From: Rapana venosa
Lineage: Eukaryota; Mollusca; Gastropoda; Neogastropoda; Muricidae
Direction: 5' to 3'
DNA: 64,000 nt
Assembly: GCA_028751875.1 (NCBI GenBank)
Contig: CM054162.1
Location: 12,031,889 to 12,095,888 of the forward strand
Below, piece after piece: positions 1 through 11,340 of this stretch. The translations under genes were made by a program, and so were the position numbers. Under the pieces are notes generated by a model. That model ran no database searches. It was not told the origin of the DNA and worked only from the letters and a program-made list of their open reading frames with translations. Each line of letters begins with the position of its first letter. The first letter of the stretch is position 1.

Positions 1-240
1 GGATGGGAACGTTGAGCTAGGGAGGATTCTATGCGGAATGGGATGAACTGGGACTTGCTAAGCTTGCCTTGCTTTTTCTGACCAGAAAATTGTTGCGTTA
101 AATTACACACTGTATGATAACGAAACTTGTAAGGACTGGATGGAGTTATTGTGAACGAAAATCGACAGAAGAGGAGTGGGAGACGTTTTGGGGGTTGAAA
201 TAGGTTTCAGGAGGGGAGGGACAAAGTACACAAACATTTG

Positions 241-247
241 CCCCCCC

Positions 248-282
<35 letters not shown>

Positions 283-290
283 AACCCCAC
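241..290. repeat. poly(C) then poly(A) tracts
   Basis: A C run of about 18 is followed by A-rich sequence. Bases 1-605 are the intron upstream of the first visible CUB exon; apart from these low-complexity tracts I see no coding signal there. Confidence 0.8.
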
Positions 291-605
291 TTTTGAAAAA
301 AAAATTATGAAAGTAATAAACAATTTAAAAAAAATAATAATAACTAGGACTTAATTTGAATGAGAGTAAGGTGGGGGGGTGGAGGGAATAAGCACAAAAA
401 TTATAAAGAATAACATAAAAACAAAACAAAATAAAAATAACTAGGACTTGATTTTTGTGGATACGTCTAAGATACACAAACAATTGGGAAAAAACATTCT
501 TTTTTTTAAAAATAATCATCATAAAAACCAATATATATAAAAAAAACAACCAAAAACAATGACCACAAAACACTAACCCACGTCAAATCGTATATCACTC
601 ACCAG

Positions 606-787
606 ACTGCAACAAGCAGTACCGGGGTACCAGCGGTCGTATCACCAGTCCCGGGTACCCGGGTGTGTACCCGCAGAACTCCAGGTGCAACTCCACGGTA
701 GTGGCCCCTGCTGGCTACACTCTGGCCTTTTACTTCACCAGCTTCTACATCGAGCCTCACAGCAGCTGTGCCTGGGACTACTTGCAG
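606..787 (+). CDS. CUB-domain protein, exon a (first half of a CUB domain)
   Basis: CUB domains are extracellular beta-sandwich modules of secreted and membrane proteins; the partner here is unknown. The exon follows an AG at 604-605 and ends at GTGAGG (788). It enters in phase 1 and reads 60 complete codons after a split first codon. CUB hallmarks appear in order: a Cys at codon 2, ITSPGYPGVYPQN, a second Cys, a VVAPAGY segment, FTSFYIE, a third Cys and a final WDYLQ. The DYLQ end joins in frame to VRNG of the next exon, exactly where CUB domains carry a D-Y-L-x-I/V-x-D/N-G core. The 5' part of the gene lies left of the window, so the start codon, signal peptide and number of CUB repeats cannot be seen. 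Confidence 0.88.
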
Positions 788-840
788 GTGAGGAAGGACA
801 CAAGGTGTTCTGGAGTGAGAGGGGGGTGGAGGGACTTTTT

Positions 841-1215
841 TTTTTATAATAATAATATATGGAATTTATATAGCGCTGAATCTTGTAAAAGAATCAAATC
901 AAAGCGCTTTAAATATATATATATATATCGAGGATAATGGAATAAGCACTCATGTGCTTTTTTTTATTTTTTAACATCCAGTCCAGTCCCCGTGTGTATG
1001 CGGGTTTGTAAATTTTGTCATCTTCTGTTCCCACCGGTTTTTGTTGGTTGGTGTGTGTGTGTGTGGGGGGGGGGGGGGGGACTTTTTTTTTAATATATAT
1101 CGAGGATAATGGAATAAGCACTCATGTGCTTTTTTTTTTTTAACATCCCATCTAGTCCCCGTGTGTATGCGGTTTTTTAAATTTTGTCATCTTCTGTTCC
1201 CAACCGGAATTTTGT
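841..1215 (-). repeat. SINE 3'-end fragments (families B and A) in the CUB intron
   Basis: 844-911 is the reverse complement of the GCGCTATATAAATTCCAT tail (family B). 925-1037 and 1094-1207 are two near-identical minus-strand 3' ends of family A (ATCGAGGATAATGGAATAAG, then GTGTGTATGCGG). Poly(G)/poly(T) follows each family A copy, so the pair looks like a short tandem duplication of about 170 bp. Confidence 0.8.
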
Positions 1216-1739
1216 TGGGGGGTGGGGGGTTGGGGGGGGGGGGGGGGCTTCTTTTTTTTGTTTTAAAAAGACGAAAAGAAAATGGATAAATCAGTTTGAT
1301 TTTTTTTAAAATTTTATTTGTTTGTCTGTGTTTGGTTTGGGTTTTAAATTTTTGTTTTCTTTGCTGTTTTTGTTTATTGCCTTTTAGGTGTTTGTTGTTG
1401 GGGGTTATTGGGGGGAGAGTGTTTTAGGGGGACATTGAGAATGGACTTTGGCTGTAAAAAAAACAAATGTGTTAAAGCTATACCTTCTTTGGAAAGCTAA
1501 TGATTCGTTTGTTTCCATTTCTGTTTTTGCATGTTTTATACGTGTTTATATCATCTTCCGGCTGTCTGTCTGTTATTCATGTATCATACATCAGATTTCA
1601 TTGCTTTGTTATATCATCGTTGATATCATCTCTCACCATGGAATTTAAAATCCTTGTTATTTTTTCATTCATCGTCTTCACTTAGCTTTTGTTTTCATCG
1701 TCATGATCGTTTCTTTTGTTTCAACGTCAGGTTGTCACT

Positions 1740-4118
1740 TGCTTTTTTATCATCATCACTGATGTGTCTTGTTGTTATCAACGTCAGATTGTTGCTATCA
1801 ACGTCAGATTTTTGCTATCAACGTCAGATTGTTGCTTTTCTTATCATTACTGATGGTTTCTTGTTATCAACGTCAGATTGTCACTAGCTTTTCTTATCAT
1901 CATCACTGATGGTTTCTCGCTGTTATCATCATCACTGATGGTTTCTCGTTGTTATCATCATCACTGATGGTTACTTGTTATCATCATCACTGATGGTGTC
2001 TCGTTGTTATCATCATCATCACTGATGGTTACTTGTTATCATCATCACTGATGGTTTCTCGTTGTTATCATCATCACTGATGGTGTCTCGTTGTTATCAT
2101 CATCACTGATGGTGTCTCGTTGTTATCATCATCATCACTGATGGTTACTTGTTATCATCATCACTGATGGTTTCTCGCTATTATTATTATCATCACTGAT
2201 GGTTTCTTATTATCATCATCACTGATGGTTTCTCGTTGTTATCATCATCACTGATGGTGTCTCGCTGTTATCATCATCATCACTGATGGTTTCTCCTTAT
2301 CATCATCACTGATGGTTACTTATTATCATCATCACTGATGGTTACTTGTTGTTATCATCATCACTGATGGTTACTTATTATCATCATCACTGATGGTTTC
2401 TCGTTGTTATCATCATCACTGATGGTTTCTCGCTGTTATCATCATCACTGATGGTTACTTATTATCATCATCACTGATGGTTTCTCATTGTTATCATCAT
2501 CACTGATGGTTTCTCGCTGTTATCATCATCACTGATGGTTACTTATTATCATCATCACTGATGGTTTCTCATTGTTATCATCATCACTGATGGTTACTTA
2601 TCATCATCACTGATGGTTTCTCATTGTTATCATCATCACTGATGGTTTCTCGCTGTTATCATCATCACTGATGGTTTCTCGTTGTTATCATCATCACTGA
2701 TGGTTACTTATTATCATCATCACTGATGGTTTCTTATTATCATCATCACTGATGGTTTCTCGCTGTTATTATCATCATCACTGATGGTTTCTCACTGTTA
2801 TCATCATCACTGATGGTTACTTGTTATCATCATCACTGATGGTTTCTCGCTGTTATCATCATCATCACTGATGGTTACTTGTTATCATCATCACTGATGG
2901 TTTCTCGCTGTTATTATCATCACTGATGGTGTCTCGTTGTTATCATCATCATCACTGATGGTTACTTGTTATCATCATCACTGATGGTGTCTCGTTGTTA
3001 TCATCATCATCACTGATGGTTACTTGTTATCATCATCACTGATGGTGTCTCGTTGTTATCATCATCATCACTGATGGTTACTTGTTATCATCATCACTGA
3101 TGGTGTCTCGCTGTTATTATCATCACTGATGGTGTCTCGTTGTTATCATCATCATCACTGATGGTTTCTCCTTATCATCATCACTGATGGTTACTCCTTA
3201 TCATCATCACTGATGGTTTCTTATTATCATCATCACTGATGGTTTCTCGCTGTTATTATCATCATCACTGATGGTTTCTCACTGTTATCATCATCACTGA
3301 TGGTTACTTGTTGTTATCATCATCATTGATGGTTCCTTATCATCATCATCACTGATGGTGTCTCCTTATCATTATCACTGATGGTTTCTCCTTATCATCA
3401 TCACTGATGGTTACTTGTTATCATCATCACTGATGGTTTCTTGTTATCATCATCACTGATGGTTTCTCCTTATCATCATCACTGATGGTAACGTCAGATA
3501 ACCCCTTGCTTTCCTTATCATCATCACTGATGGTTTCTCGCTGTTATCATCATCACTGATGGTGTCTCGCTGTTATCATCATCACTAATGGTGTCTCGCT
3601 GTTATCATCATCACTAATGGTGTCTCGCTGTTATCATCATCACTGATGGTGTCTCGCTGTTATCATCATCACTGATGGTTTCTCCTTATCATCATCACTG
3701 ATGGTTTCTTATTATCATCATCACTGATGGTTTCTCCTTATCATCATCACTGATGGTTTCTTATTATCATCATCACTGATGGTTTCTTATTATCATCATC
3801 ACTGATGGTTTCTCCTTATCATCATCACTGATGGTTTCTCCTTATCATCATCACTGATGGTTTCTTATTATCATCATCACTGATGGTTTCTCCTTATCAT
3901 CATCACTGATGGTTACTTATTATCATTATCACTGATGGTTACTTGTTATCATCATCATCATCATCATCATCACTGATGGTTTCTCGCTGTTATCATCATC
4001 ACTGACGCTTTCTCCTTATCATCATCACTGACGCTTTCTCCTTATCATCATCACTGATGGTTTCTCCTTATCATCATCACTGATGGTTTCTCCTTATCAT
4101 CATCACTGATGGTTGTTC
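1740..4118. repeat. minisatellite, core TTATCATCATCACTGATGG
   Basis: Dozens of head-to-tail units of about 23-30 bp fill almost the whole intron between CUB exons a and b. The core carries the inverted repeat CATCA-TCAC-TGATG. Spacers alternate between GTTTCTCGTTG, GTTACTTG, GTGTCTCGCTG and GTTTCTCC types. The left 150 bp are degenerate, with TATCAACGTCAGATT units, and the right part is homogeneous. The array ends about 25 bp before the splice acceptor at 4141. Confidence 0.97.
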
Positions 4119-4141
4119 TCGCTGTTCTCCGTCCACTTCAG

Positions 4142-4307
4142 GTTCGTAACGGCACCTCCGACAGTGCAGCAGAGGTCAGCCGGCTGTGCGGCTCGGACAT
4201 CCCGGACCCCGTGTTTCTGGCCAACAACAGAGCCTCCCTCGTCTTCATCACCGACAGCAGCGTGCAGCACCAGGGCTACGACATCACCTACCTGGCCACC
4301 AACTCAG
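4142..4307 (+). CDS. CUB-domain protein, exon b (second half of the first visible CUB)
   Basis: The acceptor CACTTCAG ends at 4141 and the donor GTACGG starts at 4308. The exon enters in phase 0 and leaves in phase 1. It reads VRNGTSDSAAEVSRLCGSDI, then a PVFLANN-like segment, LVFITDSSVQ and GYDITYLATNS. This completes the CUB of exon a: the RxG after DYL, the fourth Cys, the L-x-F-x-(S/T)D strand and the final aromatic strand. The phase-1 exit between domains is the usual arrangement for shuffled CUB modules and is used again at the next exon start. The polypyrimidine tract is supplied by the last minisatellite unit. Confidence 0.88.
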
Positions 4308-4468
4308 GTACGGCAGTTTTCTTTCGGGGGGGGGGGGGGGTGAAAGAGTTTGACGTTGGGTTATGGGGTGTTGGGGGGAGGCGGGGGGTGGTTTGTATAT
4401 AGTACCAGACTTTTGTTGTTGTTTTTGTTTTGTTTTTTGGTTTGTTGTTGCTGTTGTTGTGTTGTTGG

Positions 4469-4805
4469 TGTGTGTGTGTGTGTGTGTGTGTTGTGTTTTT
4501 TGGGGGTGTTGGGTTGTTGTTTTGGGGGGGGGGGGGGGGGTTTGGGAAGGAAGGGGGGGGGGTTGCCAACTGTTAAGGTACCACTGCATTCCGACTTCAA
4601 GAATTCCAAGTGATTTTTTTTTAAATAGACATAGGATTTGGAGTCTTTGTTTTGTTTGGGGTTTGTGTGTGTGTGTGTGTGTGTGTTGTGTGTGTGTGTG
4701 TATGTGTATGTGCGCGTGTGTGCCTGCTTACGCGCGTGTGCGTGCGCGTGTGTACGGGCGTGCGTGTACGCACGTGTGTGTGCGCGCGCACGTTTGCGTA
4801 TGTGC
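4469..4805. repeat. GT/GC microsatellites and poly(G)
   Basis: GT runs at 4470-4490 and 4663-4712, a poly(G) run at 4525-4540, and a mixed GTGC/CGTG tract to about 4800. They sit in the intron between CUB exons b and c. Confidence 0.9.
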
Positions 4806-4904
4806 GCGATGTTCTGCCAGTCAAAGGGTTGGGCTTGGTGTGGTTTTGTTTGTTGTTCGTTTTTAACTCAATACTTGCGCTCTGGCGGGCGGGCTGGCGG
4901 GCAG

Positions 4905-5146
4905 GTGTGGGGTGCGGAGGCGACCTTTCCGCGGGCGTCAACGGCAGTGTGACCAGCCCCAACTTCCCGGGCAACTTCTCCGAGGTCACCACCTGCACGT
5001 GGAGGATCAGCGTGCCTGCCCGTCGCGTGCTTCGCCTCAACTTCACCTACCTGGCCGTCCCCGGGGAGGCCGACTGCGAGCACAACTACCTGGAGATCTT
5101 CAACGGGCCCACCACCCTCTCACCCACCCTCGGCCAGTTCTGCAAC
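4905..5146 (+). CDS. CUB-domain protein, exon c (start of the second CUB)
   Basis: The acceptor GGCGGGCAG ends at 4904 and the donor GTAAGG starts at 5147. The exon enters in phase 1 and leaves in phase 0, 81 codons counting the split one. The product begins GVGCGGDLSAGVNGSVTSPN and contains FPGNFSE, CTWRI, VLRLNFTYLAV, DCEHNYLEIFNGP and ends LGQFCN. These are the CUB Cys1 to Cys4 positions and the D/E-x-x-YLEI-x-NG core. Codons are GC-rich, unlike the flanking introns. The exon joins in phase 0 to the SMPAPL segment at 7615. Confidence 0.9.
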
Positions 5147-5279
5147 GTAAGGGTTTGACTGGGGAGATGGTGTGGGGAGGGAGGGAGGGGGGGTGTTTCA
5201 AGTTAAAGTCAAAAGTTAAAAAGTCAAAGTCAAAGTTAAAAGTCAAAGTTAAACTGTTAAAAACTCTTTAATTATTATT

Positions 5280-5612
5280 CCATGAAGGTGGGTGGGGTGG
5301 GGGGGGTGGGGTGGGGGGTGGGGTGGGGAGGACGTGGAGAGAGAGAGAGAGAGAGAGAGAGGGGCGAGGGAGGGAGATACCGGGGGTGTGGGTGGGGGGT
5401 GGGGAAGGGTGATGTAGGGAGAGAGAGAGATGATTGGGGAAGGGATGGAGGGAGGGGAGACGGGCGGGGTGGGATGGAGAGAGTGAGGGAGGTGAAAGTG
5501 GGTGAGAGAGGGGGGGGGAGAGAGGACAGACAGAAGACAGAGACAAACAGACAGAGACGGAATGACAGAGACAGACTGAGAAACACAGAGACAGGAAGAC
5601 AGGGTTTCGTAT
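5280..5612. repeat. purine-rich (GGGTGG/GAGA) tract
   Basis: An almost pure G/A plus strand (GGTGGG units, then GAGAGA and GACAGA) follows short AAAGTCAAAGTT repeats at 5200-5260. Open frames over it are repeat artefacts. Confidence 0.9.
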
Positions 5613-5627
5613 TTTTAAAAAAATATT

Positions 5628-5840
5628 TTATATCGAGGACAATGGAATAAGCACTTATTGTGTGGTTTTTTACAATCCTGTCCCCCGATGTGTCTGCGAT
5701 TTGGTATAAAAGTCTGTCATCTGTTCCAACGGCAAACAATGGCCTACTCTTTACGAAAAAGCGGAACAGGATTTAACGTTGAGTGCGCAAGTGTTCTGCG
5801 TGCGTTGCACACGGGGCCTCGGTTATAGTCTTCATCTTGG
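5628..5840 (-). repeat. family A SINE, 3' half
   Basis: Reverse complement of the family A body: ATATCGAGGACAATGGAATA, then the CATCTGTTCC block, GCGGAACAGGATTTAACG, and the block matching the CATCCGAAGGACT neighbourhood. The tRNA-like head is absent. Confidence 0.8.
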
Positions 5841-5854
5841 TAGACAGGCAGTGG

Positions 5855-6220
5855 GAAAGACACATAGAGAGAGAGACACAGAGAGAGAGAGAGAGGGAGA
5901 TGAGAGAAGAAGGAGAGAGGAGAGACAGAGGAGAGGAGTGAGTGTGAGAGAGAGAGTGAGGGGGGATGGGTTTAGCTAGGGGGCAAGGGAGAGAGGAGGA
6001 AGGTTGGTGGGAAGGGGGGGGGGGGGGGTTGTATTGTTTTTGGATTTTGGGGAGGGAGGAGATTTCCGTGAATATTAGGGGGTGGGGGGGGGAGGGTGGG
6101 TGGGGGAATGTAAAGATTTAAAGGAGGAGATAAGTTTGACACAGACTGTTGAAGAAGAATTTAAGGAGTGTGGTTGTGTGAGGGGGGGAGGGGGGGGGGG
6201 GAGAGAAATAAATGCTCTTG
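5855..6220. repeat. purine-rich GA tract
   Basis: AGAGAG-rich sequence, then G-rich runs at 6016-6028 and 6180-6200. It continues the purine-strand bias that began at 5280. Confidence 0.8.
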
Positions 6221-6227
6221 TCTTGTC

Positions 6228-6978
6228 TTTACTCTTCTTTTTTCTTCTTTTTTTTTAAAAATTATTTTGTTTGTCTTCGCTTTCTATTACTTTCCTCTTC
6301 TCTTCTCTATTTCTCTTCTCTTCTCTTCTATTTCTCTTCTTTCTTTCTCTTCTCTCCTCTCCTCTTCTCCTTCTCTCTCTCTGCTCTCCTCTTCTCTCCT
6401 CCCTCTTCTCTCCTCTCCTTCTCTCTCTTTTCCTCTTCTCGTCCTCTCTCTTCTCTTCTCTCCTCCTCTCTCCTATCCTCTCTCTTCTCTTCTCTCCTCT
6501 TCTTTCTCTTCTTTACTTTCTTCACTCCTTTCTCTTCTCTTCTACCTCTCTTTCTCTTCTCTCATCTTCTCTTCTCTCCTCTTCTCTCTCTCCTCTCCTT
6601 TCTATTCTTCCTCTCCTTTCTTTTCTCTTCTCTCCTCTTCCTCTCCTACTCCTCTCCTCTTCTCTCCTACTTCCTCTCTCTCCTCTCTTCCTCACTTCTC
6701 TTCTTTCCTATCCTCTCCTCCTCTTCTCTCATCTCCTCTTTATCTCTCTCCTCTCCTATCCTGCTCCTCTTTCTCTCCTCTCCTCTTTCTTCATCTCTCT
6801 CCTCTCCTCTCCTCTTCTCTCCTCTCCTTATCCTCTCCTATTCTCTCCTTACTCTCCTCTTCTCTCCTCTCCTCTCATCTTTTCTTCTTCCTCTTTTCTC
6901 CTCTCCTCTGCTCTAACCTCTCTTCTCTCCTCTCATCTTCTTCCTCTCCTCTCCTCCTCTCCTCTTCTCTTCTCACCC
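6228..6978. repeat. 750-bp polypyrimidine tract (CTTCTCTCCT)n
   Basis: An almost uninterrupted C/T plus strand made of TCTCTCCTCTTCT-type words. All long frames across it are low-complexity Leu/Ser/Phe artefacts. The strand bias is opposite to that of 5280-6220. Confidence 0.95.
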
Positions 6979-7089
6979 TTTGCCTTGCCTTGATTTTTCC
7001 ATTTTTGCCTTTTTGTGTTTCTCTCTTTTCCTTCTCTGTATTCATTATGGTTTGTTTACTGCACGTTTTCTTGCTTGTGTGTGTGTGTG

Positions 7090-7470
7090 TGGTCTGTCTG
7101 TCTGTTGTCTCTGTGTCTGTGTCTGTGTCTGTGTGTTGTAGTAGCAGCAGAGCAGCAAGCAGCACGCAGCAGCAGCAGCAGAGCCGTAGGAGTAGTGTAG
7201 TAGTAGTGTAGTTAGTGTGGTAGTAGTAGTTGTAGTAGTAGTAGTTTAGTAGTAGTAGGTTGCAGCAGCAGCTCAGCAGAGAGTAGTAGCACGTCAGCAG
7301 CAGCGAGCGGCAAAATTAGTAGTAGGTGTTGAATTAACGTCCATGCACAGTTTTGTGTTTTTTAGACTGACATGTGTGGGTGTATGTGTGTGTGTGTGCG
7401 TGCGTGCTTGCTTGCGCGCGCGCGCGCATGCGTGTGTATATATATGTGCGTGCCTGTGTGTGTATTCTAA
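7090..7470. repeat. mixed GTCT, AGC/AGT trinucleotide and GT/GC repeats
   Basis: GTCTGTGTCT repeats at 7090-7137, AGC/AGT trinucleotides at 7138-7325, then GT and GCGCGC at 7376-7470. All lie in the intron before the last CUB exon. Confidence 0.85.
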
Positions 7471-7531
7471 CGATTCTTTCCCATATACTTTCCTTTTCTA
7501 TTCACGATATAGTTGTTTTAATTGTCAGTTT

Positions 7532-7588
7532 TAACAACAACTACAACAACAACTACAACAACAACTACAACTACAACAACTACAACAA
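7532..7588. repeat. ACAACT repeat beside the splice acceptor
   Basis: (ACAACAACT)n ends 20 bp before the CTGTCTGTGCAG acceptor of the last CUB exon. Confidence 0.85.
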
Positions 7589-7614
7589 AACCGTTTTTTT
7601 TTCTGTCTGTGCAG

Positions 7615-7718
7615 AGCATGCCGGCACCGCTCAGAGCCACGGCCAATACAATGACCCTCAGGTTGACCTCCACGGCTCCCAGCCCCGTCCCAGCTTCCGT
7701 ATTAGCTACTACTGCTGA
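7615..7718 (+). CDS. CUB-domain protein, exon d (end of the second CUB), frameshifted
   Basis: The acceptor GTGCAG ends at 7614. In phase 0 the exon reads SMPAPLRATANTMTLRLTSTA, which matches the strand after the fourth Cys of a CUB. The expected closing strand, PRPSFRISYYC followed by TGA at 7716-7718, is open only in the frame one base earlier. A single missing base in the C-rich stretch about 7676-7691 would join the two. In the uninterrupted frame the reading continues into C-rich repeat to about 7950 and looks non-coding. I take this as the terminal exon with a one-base fault (assembly error or mutation). Alternatively the protein continues through exons I cannot see. Confidence 0.65.
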
Positions 7719-7822
7719 GACGCGAGGTGATCCATCCCTCCCCCCCCCATCCCCCTCTGTGCTCGTGTTATCTGTACTACAGCTGAGACCCGCTGAGGAT
7801 GTCCACTCGCTATACACCCACT

Positions 7823-7860
<38 letters not shown>

Positions 7861-8130
7861 ACCCCCCCCCCCCCCCCCCCCCCCCTCCCCCCCCCCCCCA
7901 CCCCCCCCCCAACACCCTCTCCTGTAGCTTCTGTATTATCTTACAGCTGAGATAACCGAGGATGTCCACTCCCTCTACCCCTTCCCTCAACTTCCCCCAT
8001 CTCCGTAGTCTTACGTAGCATCAACTATAGCTTAAAAAAAAAAACCACTGATAATGTCGACCTCTTGGTCTACCTCCCTGCCCTCCCCACCCCACCCCAA
8101 CCCCAGTTTCAGCATCATCTGGTACAGTTG
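7695..8130. repeat. degenerate duplications of the exon d end with poly(C)
   Basis: AGCTTCCGTATTAGCTACTA (7692-7711) with its following CTGAGAC recurs degenerately at about 7768-7800 (TGTACTACAGCTGAGACC) and 7926-7955 (AGCTTCTGTATTATC, CAGCTGAGAT). A GAGGATGTCCACTC word occurs at about 7795 and 7958. Long C runs (7826-7915) separate the copies. Confidence 0.6.
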
Positions 8131-8168
8131 GGGAAAAAAATTGGATGATGTTGTCTCACTTTATTCTA

Positions 8169-8221
<53 letters not shown>

Positions 8222-8617
8222 TCCTCTCTCTCTTCTCTCTCTCTCTCAGTGTACGCCCCCTTCAGTTTCTGATGAAAAGCTTTTTTTTTTTTTGGTGGTG
8301 TATTCTGTAAGGAAGCAGGCGAGAAGAAACTGGACATTTCTGTTTAAATCATTATGTATGTGTCTGATTTGGGATTGGAGCTAGCAATGTTTGACTATTG
8401 TTTAATTTAATGCCAATGTCTGCCTCATTTCTGTCACTTTAGTTAAGCACATTATTGGTGTTTCGTCAGATTTTTTAAAAATGTCATCCATATCGTGTCA
8501 ACCGTGTATCTCCTTGTGGAATGTTCGTCTTGATGAGTGTCAGATTCAAAGTCAGGCTTTTTTTTCTTCCCCCTAAAGTGTTCTTTCGTGTCATATGTTG
8601 TAGATAATCCCCCCAAA

Positions 8618-8623
8618 AATAAA
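8618..8623 (+). promoter_or_regulatory. candidate poly(A) signal (proximal)
   Basis: AATAAA about 900 bp after the CUB stop, followed by GT/T-rich sequence (GTTGTTGTTGTTG) at 8648-8660 as expected for a downstream element. Confidence 0.45.
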
Positions 8624-10172
8624 GTGCTAATATATTGACGGTTTTTTGTTGTTGTTGTTGTTCATGAGCGTATGGTTTTCATGTGGGTGGAAGTGCTATG
8701 GAAGAAAGTCACGTGGTCGTGAGATAATTTATGTGGATGAAGGGAGATCATCCCTTGTGTTTTGATGACTTGTGTTAACGGCTTTTGGTTTGAAACGGTC
8801 TGTGATGGTCAAAAGTGAACAATTTAGGGATATACCTGAGTATATCAGACTAGTGTTTCTACAAAAGTACATCAACATGTGCCTTGCTACATACAGTAAA
8901 ATAAAGAGAAGAAGAAGAACAACAAAACAAAACTTCGCAAAGTTTATAAAGCAGTAAGACGGAACACAAACAGATATATATTGGTTTTTTTCGACAATAT
9001 TTGACTTATATTGCTCGTAACACATTCAAACCGAAGTCGATCACATGAAAAGCTGAGGTCAGATAAATATCAAACATTCATATCTATTCAACTGCATGAG
9101 ATCACGTAATTCTGTCTTAAGATTTTCACATAGAGTCATACCATAAAAAACTACTACAAACCAAACTGTTGATGTGAAACCTGCCAAACTCCAAATTTCC
9201 GTGGTTCCCCGCCCCCCACCTCACCTCCATCTCCCCTTCCCTCTCTCCCTTGTCCAAATCTCTGCTTTATTTAATCATGCAGTAAGTCCCAAGAGATAGA
9301 CGTCATGACAAAGTTATCTTCTATTCAGTGTTCTGGCCTGATTACTTTCTTATTAATTTGTTTGTAGCCTGCATTGCTTGTGTAAGAGGATGAGGTGCTA
9401 GAAAGAAGGAAAATAAGATGACAAAAATGTAGGGTTCAACTGTAGAATATGTTTGGATATGAGGTACATACATACATTCTGCGAATGTTTAAACTAGTCT
9501 TTCTGTGTGAGCTTGCCTTATGTATTTATTGCTCAAGCCTTTTTGTTTTATTTTGACCCAGGTTTCTTTTTAAAAGTTTTGTGTCACTTTTTCGCAACTT
9601 TCAATGAAATTCTTTTTCAATCACCCTAAGAAATTTATGTAAAATTACATGTTAGTAGTTTTGAATTGGTAGTTTAGTATGGTTTTTTTTTTTTATAGAT
9701 TCACAGATATTAATTTGAAAACGGGCATGATTTGAATCTCAGATATAAATACTACTGAGCTGTGAACACTTTCGTAAAGATTTAGTCCGTTGGACGATTT
9801 GGTAGTAAAACAAAAAATAATGAGAATTGATACTATGTTGTCGTGGATGAACTTCAAGAGAAGAAAGTGTATTGGCAAAAATGCTGGCAATCGCACAATG
9901 TACGTCTGGATGTTGTTGGTGTTTTTTTTAAAATAAGGATTTATATGAATGATATGTACAGTATGTGCCTTGGATATTTTTTGGACAGCATTGCACCATT
10001 TCCTTCATATTTTTGCATCAATTTCAGGGCCCTAAAATTGACATCGTTTTCTTTTATTCCCCATTTCATTGCTCATTCATGTCTGTACAGACACAGCTTT
10101 TGTATTATTACGTTTTGTATTCTGCTCATGTATACCTTTTGTTTGTTTTGTCACTTTTGAAGGTTTTTAATC

Positions 10173-10178
10173 AATAAA
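10173..10178 (+). promoter_or_regulatory. candidate poly(A) signal (distal)
   Basis: AATAAA near the end of the unique AT-rich region, followed by T-rich sequence and then the CT repeat block. Confidence 0.4.
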
Positions 10179-10214
10179 AATATGGAAAAAAAATTTGGCT
10201 TATTTTGATGTTTT

Positions 10215-10264
10215 CTCCCCCCCACCCCTCTTCTCTCTCTCTTTCTCTCTCCATTCTCTCTCTC

Positions 10265-10311
<47 letters not shown>

Positions 10312-10501
10312 TGAGGTGTCTCTGTCTTCTCAGTCTGTCAGTCAGTTGTCTGTCTGTCTGTCTGTTCTCTCTCTCTCTCTCTTATCTCTCCTCTCTCTCT
10401 CTCTCTTTTCACTCTCTCTTTCTCTCTCTCTCTTTTCACACTCTCTCTCTCTCTCTATCTCTCTCTCTCTGAGGCTGTCTCTGTCTGTCAGTTGTCTGTC
10501 G

Positions 10502-10560
<59 letters not shown>

Positions 10561-10646
10561 TCTCTCTCTTAAAAAGCACTGTGTGCTTATTCATTATCCT
10601 CGAAATAAAAGTATTTGTCATTGTCATTGTATTGTCCCCCCTCGCT

Positions 10647-10685
<39 letters not shown>

Positions 10686-10783
10686 TCTGTTTTTTGAGGC
10701 GGGTCTCTGTCAGTCAGTCAATCAGTCTGACTGTCTTTGCTGTCTGTTGTCCCTTGTCTGTCTGTCTGCTGTCTGGTTGTTCT

Positions 10784-10819
<36 letters not shown>

Positions 10820-10946
10820 TTTCACTCTCCTCTTTCACTCTCTCTCCTCTTTCACTCTCTCGCTCTCTCTCTCTCTCTCTCTTCTCTTCTCTCTCTCTTC
10901 TCTCTCTGAGCTTGTCTATGTCAGTCAGTTTGTCTGTCTGTTGTCT

Positions 10947-10989
<43 letters not shown>

Positions 10990-11058
10990 CTTAAAAAGTA
11001 CATGTGTGCTTTATCGTTATCTCGAAATAAAAGAATTTGTCATTGTCATTGTCATTGT

Positions 11059-11111
<53 letters not shown>

Positions 11112-11160
11112 TTTTGAGGCTGTCTCTGTCAGTCAGTCAATCAGTCTGACTATCTTTGCC

Positions 11161-11232
<72 letters not shown>

Positions 11233-11306
11233 AGGCTGTCTCTCTTAGTCAGTCAGTCCGTTTGTCTATCTGTCAGTCTGTCTCTCTTCTCTCTCACTCC
11301 CCCCCC

Positions 11307-11340
<34 letters not shown>

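Larger units (their letters stand above)
7719..10195 (+). other. probable 3'UTR of the CUB gene
   Basis: After the C-rich repeats and a CT run (8170-8250), 8260-10195 is AT-rich, mostly unique sequence without SINEs or convincing frames. It ends with AATAAA at 10173-10178. No acceptor-bounded coding exon is visible. Treating it as 3'UTR is inference. Confidence 0.4.

Noticed and set aside
1740..4118. CRISPR array
   Set aside because: Units are contiguous with no unique spacers, and the setting is a eukaryotic intron; it is a minisatellite.
6168..7211. 347-codon plus-strand open frame (Ser/Leu/Phe-rich)
   Set aside because: It is a translation of a polypyrimidine repeat, with equivalent long frames in the other registers; no splice or start evidence.
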